A DNA stretch of 64,000 bases from Bacteroidales bacterium UBA5349 (GTDB taxonomy: Bacteria; Bacteroidota; Bacteroidia; Bacteroidales; Tenuifilaceae), in contig DHQB01000015.1 of assembly GCA_002410065.1 (NCBI GenBank), positions 1-64,000 on the forward strand, read 5' to 3'. The translations under genes were made by a program, and so were the position numbers. Shown here in pieces: positions 43,531 to 52,205 of the stretch. The notes below the pieces were generated by a model that saw only the letters and a program-made list of their open reading frames with translations, did not search any database and was not told where the DNA came from. Positions within the stretch are counted from its first letter, which is position 1, and every line of letters begins with the position of its first letter.

Positions 43531-45840
43531 TTATTCGTGGATCAAATTGCTAATGTTATTGGAGATCTTAAGGATTTTGTAGATCTCGCCCATTTCGTTT
43601 TTGACAGGGGTATAGGTTTCCTGAAAAACAAAGGTTTTGCCATGTACAACAAACTTATTGTCTTGTTTTTGGGGTATGCCATTTCTTAGGTTTGCCCACA
43701 TCCTATCATACTCATTCTTCTTCTCAGGGCTAAGTTCCATTTTATCGGAATGGTGAGTACCCACAACCTCATCGCGGGATAGGTTAAGCAGTTTAAGATA
43801 TGCGTCGTTAATGGCTGTAATGTATCCAAGTGAATCGTACTCAATAACAAAACATGAATTATTTAGCGCATCAATAAAACTTTGCATTTCTGCCGTTTTT
43901 CTTCCCGATTCCTCTTGTGTTGCCTGTAGTTCTTCCATATTCTGGCGCATCTCTTCCTCTTGTGCAGCCATCTCTTCGGCCTGTTGCAGCGTTTTGGTTA
44001 GCAGTAGCGCAGTTCTTATGTTAACTTTTACCGATGATATTGTTGATGCTATGTTTTCTGCAAGTTTCTCGGTAAACTCAATTTGGTGGGGTTCAAAATA
44101 CTTGAACGAAGCAATTTCGATAATACCAAGTACCTTATCTTCTATGATAAGCGGAACAAGTAAAAGTGAAGTAGGGTTACTGTGGCCTAATCCCGAAGTA
44201 ATTTCTATGTAGCCATCGGGTATTTCGGTTAGGTGAATTGTTTTCTTTTCTATGGCACATGCTCCAATAAGCCCTTCGCCAAAAAGTATTTTTTTGGTCT
44301 TGTACTTATACCTATTGTATGCGAAAGTAGCTTTTAGCTCAAAAAACGAATCGGATTCATCGTCATCGCTAAGCAAAAATAGTCCACCTTGATTAGCATC
44401 TAGGGCATTAATTAGTTCTTTTATGATTGATTTTGCCAGAACATTTATATTGTCGTTGTTCTGCTGTAGAATCTCACCAAATTTTGCCAGCCATTCGTTT
44501 GTCCACCTTCTCCGCATGTCATCCTCTTTACGCTTTTGTTCCTCTTCGGCTGCTTGGGTTAAGCTATTGCGCATATCGATAAGGGCATTGCCTAAAATAT
44601 CGTCGGTGCTAAGCGCTTTAAGGTTGGAGTCTAAATTACCCTTTTCGATGTTAGATGCAAACTCAGCCTTTTGCTTAAATCCATCAATGGTAGTATTGAG
44701 CGCTTTGGCCATTTCACCCATTTCATCGTCCGTGTCTATGGTGAGTTTCATATCGCTGGATATGTCTCCCTTGGCCATTTGTTTAAGCGTGTTGGTGATG
44801 CGTAGGATTGGGGTTGTTATGCTTTTTGATGCGTAAACAATAATCAAACTAAGAACTAGCAGGCCAATCAATCCAATAATTATTGAGAAGATAAAGTTTC
44901 TATTTGCTTCGGCAAGAATTGTATTAAGGGGCACAACTATTGCTAACGACCATGGAGTTAGTGTTTTGCCAATAATTATTGGTGAAAAAATAAATTGTGA
45001 TTTAACCCCATTAACATCCTCAGCCCTGAACGAGATCTCTTCTCCATTGGCAATTTTCTCGGCAACGGAGTACCTACTCATAATTTGCTCGTAGTCATCA
45101 AAAAGGTATTGCCCGTGTTTTTCTTTGTCGGGGTGGGCTGTATACTGAAGATCACTCGCAATCAGAAAGGCATAGCTGTTTTTAAAGGGTTTTATCTGTG
45201 TAATAATAGGGTGATATGTTTCTAAGGTAATATCAACGCCCACAATCCCAATGTAACTTCCATTTTCAATAATAGGAGCAATAAGGCTGGTCATTAAAAT
45301 TTCTTCACTTTGATTTTGGGTAAAGCTATAGAAATATGGATTTTCGATAGCCTCAATGGCCTTAAGTTTTATCCTTGCATATTGGACATTATCGCCAGTC
45401 ATGCTTTTTAGTGAGGATTTGCTTTTAATCTGATTCCCGTCACGCCAAAATTCGACTGCATACCTACCAAAGGTTTTTGTGTAGGTTGGATCGATGCTGC
45501 TGAGTTCCCAGCTGTCCCATACAGAGATAAATTGAGGATTAGCAATTAATATCTCTTCGTACATTTTTGATACAACTTTCTTCCATTGGCTTTCGCTGAT
45601 CTCTTTATAGGAAAGAACTGCTTGCGAAAGGGTTCTCATGGCAGCCAGATCATTCTCAAGTAGCGCTGTAATGTCCGATGCATTCTTTTCTGCTGTGGCA
45701 ACAGTTAGTGCAATGGCATTTTTTACGGCTGTTTCCTTTGCCCTTATGGTAATAAAACCGATTGCAATAGCGTAAACAATAGTTGAAATACCAATTACAA
45801 GAAGAAAGATTTTTTGTTGAAGGGTAAACTTAAACTTCAT
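43531..45840 (-). CDS. Membrane sensor dCache-HAMP-GAF-PAS without an output domain
   Basis: I use the ATG at 45840 (769 residues); a TTG at 45849 is in frame. Order: TM helix, periplasmic double-Cache domain (about 35-310; VGVDITLETYHPII), second TM (about 315-340), HAMP, GAF (about 455-600; GEGLIGACAIEKKTIHL), a glutamate-rich coiled coil, and a PAS domain (about 650-765) that ends the protein. There is no histidine kinase, cyclase, GGDEF or methyl-accepting signalling hairpin. It may pass its signal by protein contact. Neighbours on the same strand are the USP gene (77-base gap) and dgt (14-base gap). Confidence 0.85.
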   Translation of the reverse strand: MKFKFTLQQKIFLLVIGISTIVYAIAIGFITIRAKETAVKNAIALTVATAEKNASDITALLENDLAAMRTLSQAVLSYKEISESQWKKVVSKMYEEILIANPQFISVWDSWELSSIDPTYTKTFGRYAVEFWRDGNQIKSKSSLKSMTGDNVQYARIKLKAIEAIENPYFYSFTQNQSEEILMTSLIAPIIENGSYIGIVGVDITLETYHPIITQIKPFKNSYAFLIASDLQYTAHPDKEKHGQYLFDDYEQIMSRYSVAEKIANGEEISFRAEDVNGVKSQFIFSPIIIGKTLTPWSLAIVVPLNTILAEANRNFIFSIIIGLIGLLVLSLIIVYASKSITTPILRITNTLKQMAKGDISSDMKLTIDTDDEMGEMAKALNTTIDGFKQKAEFASNIEKGNLDSNLKALSTDDILGNALIDMRNSLTQAAEEEQKRKEDDMRRRWTNEWLAKFGEILQQNNDNINVLAKSIIKELINALDANQGGLFLLSDDDESDSFFELKATFAYNRYKYKTKKILFGEGLIGACAIEKKTIHLTEIPDGYIEITSGLGHSNPTSLLLVPLIIEDKVLGIIEIASFKYFEPHQIEFTEKLAENIASTISSVKVNIRTALLLTKTLQQAEEMAAQEEEMRQNMEELQATQEESGRKTAEMQSFIDALNNSCFVIEYDSLGYITAINDAYLKLLNLSRDEVVGTHHSDKMELSPEKKNEYDRMWANLRNGIPQKQDNKFVVHGKTFVFQETYTPVKNEMGEIYKILKISNNISNLIHE

Positions 45841-45917
45841 GGGTAGCAATTTAATAAGAACACCTTACCCATAACAATTAGGTAAAATGCTATTGTTTTG
45901 ATGCATAGTATGGTTTT

Positions 45918-46763
45918 TTAGGCGAAACCCTGTAACTTTCTAATCCGAGGTGTAATGCACATTATTGGAATTCTGGACAGCGACTTACCTTTAGGATCCT
46001 TAACATAGGCATCATACTTATCTGCCATAATTAAAACAAGGTCAGCATCGATATTGTTTGCAAACTTAAATACCTCTTCACGGAAAACGTTTTGCCTTTT
46101 AGCCGTTTTAATTCCGTAAACTATTTTATTGCCATCCAACATCTTTTTTGTGAAGTATATATTGCTGGCCATATCCTTTTTCTTCCTCGGATCAGATATG
46201 TATGGCTTAATAAGGTTTATGTTGCACTTGTAGTATTTAGATAGGTAAATTATCCAGTGCAGGGTTTCCTTATACTTCTTGTCGTAGTCAAGGGGAACAA
46301 CAATCTCAATGTAATGGTTGTGGACGGGAGGTGCTTGGGCAATTATGAAAGGTACATTAACGTTCTTAATGCTCATTTTTTTAAGAAAGTCAATGCTATT
46401 GTATTTTTTCTTTTCGAAAAAATAATGCTTGTGCGAAACAATAAGGTTCAGGTTAGCCGTTACAATTAAATCCTTAATTATTTTCACAGGGTCTCCCTCA
46501 AGAACCACCGGAATAGGGTTAAACTGATGTTCTGAAGATACTTTTGCAGCAACCGCTTCTAGTTTGCGTTTTAATTCCTCAACCTTTTCAGGTTTAGTTT
46601 GCTTAAGTCCCAATAGTGAACTCCACCATGTTTGTGGAATAATATGGAGTAGCATAATTTCATTATCGGCAACGCCAGCTAATTGAAGGGCGTGTTTTAG
46701 TGCTATTTCGCAACCCTCGGTAAAATCCCAAGGAACAAGTACTACTTTTTTTGCTGTGTCCAT
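45918..46763 (-). CDS. Tandem universal stress protein (UspA family)
   Basis: The ATG at 46763 begins MDTAKKVVLVPWDFTEG, the usual start of the family; the frame continues upstream only from a TTG. The 281 residues hold two Usp domains (about 5-140 and 150-281). The ATP-binding G-x2-G-x9-G(S/T) motif is not obvious in either half, so it may belong to the non-ATP-binding type. It follows the cyclase gene by 96 bases and precedes the sensor gene. A second protein of the same architecture is encoded at 50711. Confidence 0.82.
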   Translation of the reverse strand: MDTAKKVVLVPWDFTEGCEIALKHALQLAGVADNEIMLLHIIPQTWWSSLLGLKQTKPEKVEELKRKLEAVAAKVSSEHQFNPIPVVLEGDPVKIIKDLIVTANLNLIVSHKHYFFEKKKYNSIDFLKKMSIKNVNVPFIIAQAPPVHNHYIEIVVPLDYDKKYKETLHWIIYLSKYYKCNINLIKPYISDPRKKKDMASNIYFTKKMLDGNKIVYGIKTAKRQNVFREEVFKFANNIDADLVLIMADKYDAYVKDPKGKSLSRIPIMCITPRIRKLQGFA

Positions 46764-46859
46764 ATCGTGCCTAATTATATGAGATTGTCTCAAAAATCCC
46801 CGTTAAATGTAGCAATTATTATTGTAAAGCTAGCAAATGTTTTTGTGAAAAATCTATTT

Positions 46860-49800
46860 TTAATTTTTTTCGAGCCATTCTTTAATTTTATCAAGCTGAC
46901 TTTTCTTGTTAACATTTCTCAATTTTCTTGCCGTTTTTGTAAAGTATGAGTGCTTGGCAATGAACTTGGTTTGCATATCGTTCCACTCCCTCAGTGTGCC
47001 AATTTTTCCATGTTCATGAAGCTCTTTGTAAAGTGTGTTTGAAACCGGAATAAAATCTGTGCGACCGAGGTAATCAAGATCCGCATCACACATAATTTCT
47101 TCAAGCAAATTTTTGGGTTGTGGTGGTAATTTAGTACTCATTATCAACTCCGATATTTTGTCAATCTGCTTGTCTGAATATTGATACTCTGGTAGAATTT
47201 CCCTTGCTAATCGGACACCCATCTCCTCATGAGTGTCATAATCAATAAGGTGGCCAGCATCGTGTAACAGTGCCGCAGTTCTTAAAAGCAGCAAATCTTC
47301 ATACCCCACATCCTCAGATCGTCCAATTAACTCAACTTGGGTGTAAACGTCAACAGTGTGCTTTAAATTGTGGTAGTAAAGATCTTTGGGTAGGCCTTTC
47401 TCGAGCTTTTCATAAACAAATTCCTCCAGGTCACCCAGTCGAATAAGTTGAACTAGTACTCTGAATTTATGATTTGGCTCAACACCCAGATTATTTTCCG
47501 ATAAGTCGGGTTTAATACCATTTACAAAGTACATTTCGATATCGCCCCTATTTTTAACCGGCATTTTTCCTCTGAACGGGCATATAAAATAGTCTTTAAC
47601 GAGCATAAACGTGTTGCCCGAAATGTTTATTTGTCCTGCCTGCCCCGACGATTCCATTCGGCTTGCAATATTTACAGTACTTCCCCATATATCGTATGAC
47701 AACTTATTTCTACCAACCACGCCGGCAATTACTGGTCCGGTGTCGATGCCAATTCGTAGTTCCCAAACATTTTGAAAATCGGAGTTGTGCCTATTTATGT
47801 CCCGCATATAATTCATCATCTCTAGTGCAGCAAGAACAACCTCAATTGGGTTTGTTACGTTTTTTTGTGGAATTCCGCCAGCGCACATATAGGCATCTCC
47901 AATTGTTTTAATTTTCTCTATCCGATATTTCTCAACCACCGAGTCGAAGTAAAGGAAGAACCTGTCAAGTTGGTCGATGAGAATTTCTGGATTTGTTTCT
48001 TCGGTAATTCTTGTAAAACCCTCAATATCAGAAAAAAGCACAGTTACCGTATTGAAACGCTGAGTGTTTACTCTACCCTTTTCCTTAAGCTCCGACGCGG
48101 TATCGCGGGGTAATACCCTAGCAATAAGATTTTCAGCTTTCTCTTTTTCTTTCACAAGTTCTTCAGTACGTGTATTGATTAGTGTTTCGAGTTTAAACCG
48201 AATCTTTGCGTGGTTATATACTCGCCATCGATAAAAACTATAAAACCCGATGAGTACAAGAACTGATAATGCAGCGATAAAATATGATGTTTCAAAAAAC
48301 TTTGGTAGTATGATAAAACGGATACTTTCTGTTTGTGATATTTGACCAAGAAAGTTTTGTGTTCGTATACTTAGGGTATATTCTCCGGGAGTAAGCCTAT
48401 TGATTTCTCTATAGCTATTCTTTGTCCATGGTTGCCAATCCTTATCAATTCGAGATAGTTTACTTGAGAATAAAATGTTGCTCAAACCGAAATTCAAGTT
48501 GTTGCTGGCCATGCCCGAAAAGGATACACTTAAAGAGCGGTAAGTGTATTTTGGTATTGTTTCATTCTCTTGGTATTGTAGGTCAGCTAGGTATCCACAC
48601 TTAATCATCTGCTCGTTTTTGTCGGATGATAGTCTGGCCCGATGAATGTTTGCTAATGGTTCAGTTCCGTATATTAAATTGGCAAAGTATAATAATCCAT
48701 TGTTAGTTGCCAATAGCAGAGTAGAATCAGGGGTATAAAGAGTATTATATATTATGGTGCTAGATGGCAATGATGCAATTGGTTTTGACGGTTTATAGCA
48801 GTTGTCAGAATGTGAAAATTGATATAGCCAAATTGAATAGATGTCAGTAAAGTTTTGAAACTGCGTTTTTACAATAAGTGTTGAATCGCTGATGAAAATT
48901 GGCGCTACGCGATTTAGTGTATCCTTTATAAGAACTTTGCCAAGGCAGTTGTTTGTTAGGTCAAATTGATATATTGCTCCCTCTGTAATTACTATTGGAA
49001 TGTTTGAACCAGGAATACTGAACAACTTTCCCTGCTTGTATCGATTCAAATTAATTTCTGTCCATTTATTCTCTTTACTTTCTATATGGGTATATATCCA
49101 TTTCTCGTTGGTTCGTTTAGCCAGAATGTAGTTTTTATAAAATTGTATCGCTGTAATGCTTAAATAATCTGCAGGTATCGGAATGCTAATTTCTTGAGTT
49201 GCCGAACTGGTTATGCAGAAACCCCTAAGGCTATTTTCAACAATGCTAAATGCCCAAACTTCCTCGTTAATAGCTGCAAGGATTTTATTATCTCCGCTTG
49301 ATATTACTTTAGGCACATTAATTTCTTGCAGGATGAAGTTTTTAATACTAAAAACTTTGCTCCCTTCGTATAAATAGATTGATGATTTGTGTTCCACTAT
49401 GCTAGAAACCGGAGGTTGGATATCCTTAATCTTCTTGAAGGCAGTTTTCTCGACATCGGAGGTTGAGAGCATTGCAGCATAAAGCGAATTGTTTGTACTT
49501 ATAAATAAACTGTTATTGCTGTATAGTGAGCTTTGTGGATTATCGCTAAAACCCCTTAAACCCGAGAACGCTCCAGCGTATTTGGTATTTGTACAGTGTA
49601 GTATCGATGTTTTTGTTAGTAAAAGGGCTTCCCCGTTTGGTAGCGCAATTAGATCAAATATTTCATCAAACCCAACATCCGAAAGGTTTTCGCTGAACTG
49701 AAGTACAACCTCACCCTTTTCATCAACGATAATAAATCCTTCAGGTTCTGTAAGTAAAAGCAGGTAGTTGTTTTTTGAGTAGGCTTTTTTAATGTGAGCA

Positions 49801-50564
49801 TTATTTTTAAGAATAGGGCTATTTTGATGCTCTTTATCCCAATAGTTTGAGTTTGCCCAATATATAAAAGGCGACGAATTGGTAATAAAAACCAATACAT
49901 CTCTAATGTTTGCAGCGGCAATAACCTTGTTAATGCTTAAATGCTCAGTATTCTTAATTGGCTTTATCGTACCATTTTCGGAGTCTAGATAAAAAGCACC
50001 CGCACCATCCTTTAAATAAATTGCACCAGAATGAGTGTTTAGAAGTTTAGCACTTTGCGTTGATGTGTCTATATGTGTTAGTGTACTATTCTTGCGCCAC
50101 AGTCCACTTTCTGTTGTAAAAAAATACTGTTTACCACTGGCAGGGTAAAACGTTTCAATTTCGCCTGTAATATCTGTTGTTGAACTATCAATGATGCATT
50201 GCTTGAATACATTGCCATGCGATTGGCTAGAGAGCCTAAGTACTCTTTTTTTGTTTACAATATATATATCATCGGTATCATCATCGGTAACGAGCTCATA
50301 TTCCTTGGTAAGGTGAATGGTGTCCCAATTAAATCCATCGAACAGGTAGGTGTTCTTTTCGCCCTTAACCAAAAGTAAGTTTTGCCCAAGTCGTGCAAAA
50401 TCAGTGTAGGTTTCGTTAAAACTATTTGGTAGTGTTGTAATAGAATTTACTATGGGAGTTGAAGTTCCCTCTGGAATGCAGTTTACCCCTTGAGCAAAAA
50501 CAGCTATTATAGTTATCCTTAAAAAAATAAGCAGTTGTATGAACAAAAATTTTATAAAATTCAT
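46860..50564 (-). CDS. Adenylate cyclase with periplasmic propeller/Y_Y_Y sensor and C-terminal HD domain
   Basis: The 1234-residue protein has a signal peptide, a beta-propeller sensor region (about 30-660), a Y_Y_Y domain (about 680-755), one TM helix (about 757-780), a coiled coil, a class III cyclase domain (about 840-1030) and an HD domain (about 1060-1180). Cyclase metal ligands lie in LFSDIEGFT and TIGDAYM. The base-selecting pair is Lys in EKIKTIGD and Asp in YDIWGSTVN, as in adenylate rather than guanylate cyclases; the transition-state Asn and Arg are in VNIASRMES. The HD part keeps LKHTVDVY, LLHDAGH and CDADLDYLG. It probably makes cAMP in response to an outside signal. The HD part may hydrolyse a phosphodiester or a nucleotide. 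Confidence 0.87.
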   Translation of the reverse strand: MNFIKFLFIQLLIFLRITIIAVFAQGVNCIPEGTSTPIVNSITTLPNSFNETYTDFARLGQNLLLVKGEKNTYLFDGFNWDTIHLTKEYELVTDDDTDDIYIVNKKRVLRLSSQSHGNVFKQCIIDSSTTDITGEIETFYPASGKQYFFTTESGLWRKNSTLTHIDTSTQSAKLLNTHSGAIYLKDGAGAFYLDSENGTIKPIKNTEHLSINKVIAAANIRDVLVFITNSSPFIYWANSNYWDKEHQNSPILKNNAHIKKAYSKNNYLLLLTEPEGFIIVDEKGEVVLQFSENLSDVGFDEIFDLIALPNGEALLLTKTSILHCTNTKYAGAFSGLRGFSDNPQSSLYSNNSLFISTNNSLYAAMLSTSDVEKTAFKKIKDIQPPVSSIVEHKSSIYLYEGSKVFSIKNFILQEINVPKVISSGDNKILAAINEEVWAFSIVENSLRGFCITSSATQEISIPIPADYLSITAIQFYKNYILAKRTNEKWIYTHIESKENKWTEINLNRYKQGKLFSIPGSNIPIVITEGAIYQFDLTNNCLGKVLIKDTLNRVAPIFISDSTLIVKTQFQNFTDIYSIWLYQFSHSDNCYKPSKPIASLPSSTIIYNTLYTPDSTLLLATNNGLLYFANLIYGTEPLANIHRARLSSDKNEQMIKCGYLADLQYQENETIPKYTYRSLSVSFSGMASNNLNFGLSNILFSSKLSRIDKDWQPWTKNSYREINRLTPGEYTLSIRTQNFLGQISQTESIRFIILPKFFETSYFIAALSVLVLIGFYSFYRWRVYNHAKIRFKLETLINTRTEELVKEKEKAENLIARVLPRDTASELKEKGRVNTQRFNTVTVLFSDIEGFTRITEETNPEILIDQLDRFFLYFDSVVEKYRIEKIKTIGDAYMCAGGIPQKNVTNPIEVVLAALEMMNYMRDINRHNSDFQNVWELRIGIDTGPVIAGVVGRNKLSYDIWGSTVNIASRMESSGQAGQINISGNTFMLVKDYFICPFRGKMPVKNRGDIEMYFVNGIKPDLSENNLGVEPNHKFRVLVQLIRLGDLEEFVYEKLEKGLPKDLYYHNLKHTVDVYTQVELIGRSEDVGYEDLLLLRTAALLHDAGHLIDYDTHEEMGVRLAREILPEYQYSDKQIDKISELIMSTKLPPQPKNLLEEIMCDADLDYLGRTDFIPVSNTLYKELHEHGKIGTLREWNDMQTKFIAKHSYFTKTARKLRNVNKKSQLDKIKEWLEKN

Positions 50565-50614
50565 ACCTTAGAGCATTAAATATTGTGCTATTTTGTCATA
50601 ACTAAATCATAGCC

Positions 50615-50657
50615 TTGAAGTAATCTTCAAAGTAATGTGTAATTATAAGCATAATTA
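50615..50657. promoter_or_regulatory. Two short inverted repeats in the divergent cyclase/USP promoter region
   Basis: TTGAAG-TAAT-CTTCAA lies at 50615-50630 and TAATTAT-AAGC-ATAATTA at 50640-50657. Both are perfect and are close to the starts of the divergent cyclase and universal stress protein genes. They are candidate operator half-site pairs. The AT-rich second one could be chance. Confidence 0.35.
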
Positions 50658-50710
50658 TTTTGATCACAAATTGAAGCGACTAATAGACATGCTTAAAAAT
50701 AGATAAATCC

Positions 50711-51508
50711 ATGGAAAGAAGCAAAAAAAACATTCTTGTCCCTACGGACTTTTCAAAAGTTGCCGAATATGCTTTGCAACATGCCGTGAAAGTTTCTGAG
50801 GTTGTGGGCGAAAGTATTACACTTTTGCATGTGGTTAGCAACGCAACTGAAGTTGATGCAGCAACTGAAAAGCTGAATCAGGTTGCAGAAAGCACTTTTC
50901 AGAAATATTCTATTAAACCCAGAGCAATTGTTGCTGTAGGCGAAATCCCCGATGAGATTGCCCGAATATCAGAAGAGCTAAATTCTAGTATGGTAATCAT
51001 GGGGTCAATTAGCATTAAGGGGAAGGAAAACCTTAACGGCTTACGGACGTTGAGCGTTATAACAAAGGCAAAAGTACCTTTTGTAACCATACAAGAGCCT
51101 CCAATTAATAAGCGTTACGATGATATTATTTTCCCTATCGATTTTACCGCTGAAAACAAGGAGAAGCATGCATGGATTTCATATTTCTGTGATTTTTATG
51201 TTTCAAAGTTTCATCTTATTAAGCCTAATGTTTCTGATCCTGAACTCGTTGCAAAAGTCGATCTCAATATGGCATCAGCAGTAAGGTTTCTCGATGAAAA
51301 AGGGGCAAAATACTCTGTTCATACAGTTCCTGGCCAGGGTACCTACCAAGAAGAGATTTTAGATTTAGCTGTAAATATTCGTGCCGATCTAATTGTTTTA
51401 ATGACAATTAAGGTTAAGGATAAAGAAGCGTATGTGCTAAAACCACACGAGCATTTTATTATTGGTAATGCTGGGCATATTCCAGTTATGAGCATTAATC
51501 CAAGGTAA
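50711..51508 (+). CDS. Tandem universal stress protein (UspA family)
   Basis: The 265 residues form two Usp domains (about 5-135 and 140-265). The N-terminus KKNILVPTDFSKVAEYALQHAV is typical, and the first half has VIMGSISIKG near the usual nucleotide loop. It is transcribed away from the cyclase and overlaps no gene, but rdgB starts one base after its stop codon, so the two are co-translated. Function is stress-linked in the family; a ligand cannot be stated. Confidence 0.83.
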   Translation: MERSKKNILVPTDFSKVAEYALQHAVKVSEVVGESITLLHVVSNATEVDAATEKLNQVAESTFQKYSIKPRAIVAVGEIPDEIARISEELNSSMVIMGSISIKGKENLNGLRTLSVITKAKVPFVTIQEPPINKRYDDIIFPIDFTAENKEKHAWISYFCDFYVSKFHLIKPNVSDPELVAKVDLNMASAVRFLDEKGAKYSVHTVPGQGTYQEEILDLAVNIRADLIVLMTIKVKDKEAYVLKPHEHFIIGNAGHIPVMSINPR

Positions 51509-51509
51509 A

Positions 51510-52100
51510 ATGCAGGGCTATTCCCGGAAAATTGTTTTTGCCACAAATAATCTGCACAAGTTAAGTGAAGTTCAACATATCCTTGGCAATCATTTCCTTT
51601 TGCTTTCGTTAGGCGATTTAGAATTTTATCATGATATCCCTGAGGACCATGAAACCCTCGAGGAGAATGCTTCACAGAAAGCGAGGTTTATCTATAATCG
51701 GTTTATGGTTGACTGCTTTGCCGATGATACTGGGCTTGAAGTAGATGCACTAAGCGGTAAACCAGGAGTTTACTCAGCTCGTTATGCTGGAGACCAAAAG
51801 AGTACGCATGATAATGTAAGGAAACTTCTGGTCGATTTAAATGGACAAATAGCTCGGGGGGCACAGTTCAGAACTGTAATTTCGCTAATAATAAATGGTA
51901 AAGAGAAACAGTTTGAGGGAATTATTAAAGGTAGGATTATTGATGAGCTAAGAGGCGAGAAAGGGTTTGGTTACGATCCTGTTTTTGTGCCCGAAGGGTA
52001 CAGCAAAACTTTTGCCGAGCTCGATTTAAGCATCAAGAATCAGATTAGCCATAGGGCTATTGCTATTCAAAAACTGGTTTCCTACTTAAAGTCAATTTGA
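51510..52100 (+). CDS. rdgB: RdgB/HAM1 non-canonical purine NTP pyrophosphatase
   Basis: The 196-residue protein has the complete family pattern: FATNNLHKLSEV at the N-terminus, HETLEENASQKA, CFADDTGLEVDALSGKPGVYSARYAG, GFGYDPVFVPEG and SHRAIA. It hydrolyses ITP, XTP and their deoxy forms to the monophosphates and so keeps damaged purines out of DNA and RNA. Length is normal. It is in an operon with the upstream USP gene. Confidence 0.93.
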   Translation: MQGYSRKIVFATNNLHKLSEVQHILGNHFLLLSLGDLEFYHDIPEDHETLEENASQKARFIYNRFMVDCFADDTGLEVDALSGKPGVYSARYAGDQKSTHDNVRKLLVDLNGQIARGAQFRTVISLIINGKEKQFEGIIKGRIIDELRGEKGFGYDPVFVPEGYSKTFAELDLSIKNQISHRAIAIQKLVSYLKSI

Positions 52101-52205
52101 TTTTAAGTCCCATCGTAAAAATCTTTATTATTAAACTTTTCTTTGCAGCAGAATAATATTTTTGCTATTGAGGGGTTTTCCTTTTGTAACGTACATTTAT
52201 CTCCC

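Noticed and set aside
44423..44836. Plus-strand open frame of 137 codons, serine- and leucine-rich
   Set aside because: It lies within the sensor gene on the other strand. The composition is what a reverse reading of a Glu/Lys/Asp-rich coiled-coil region gives.
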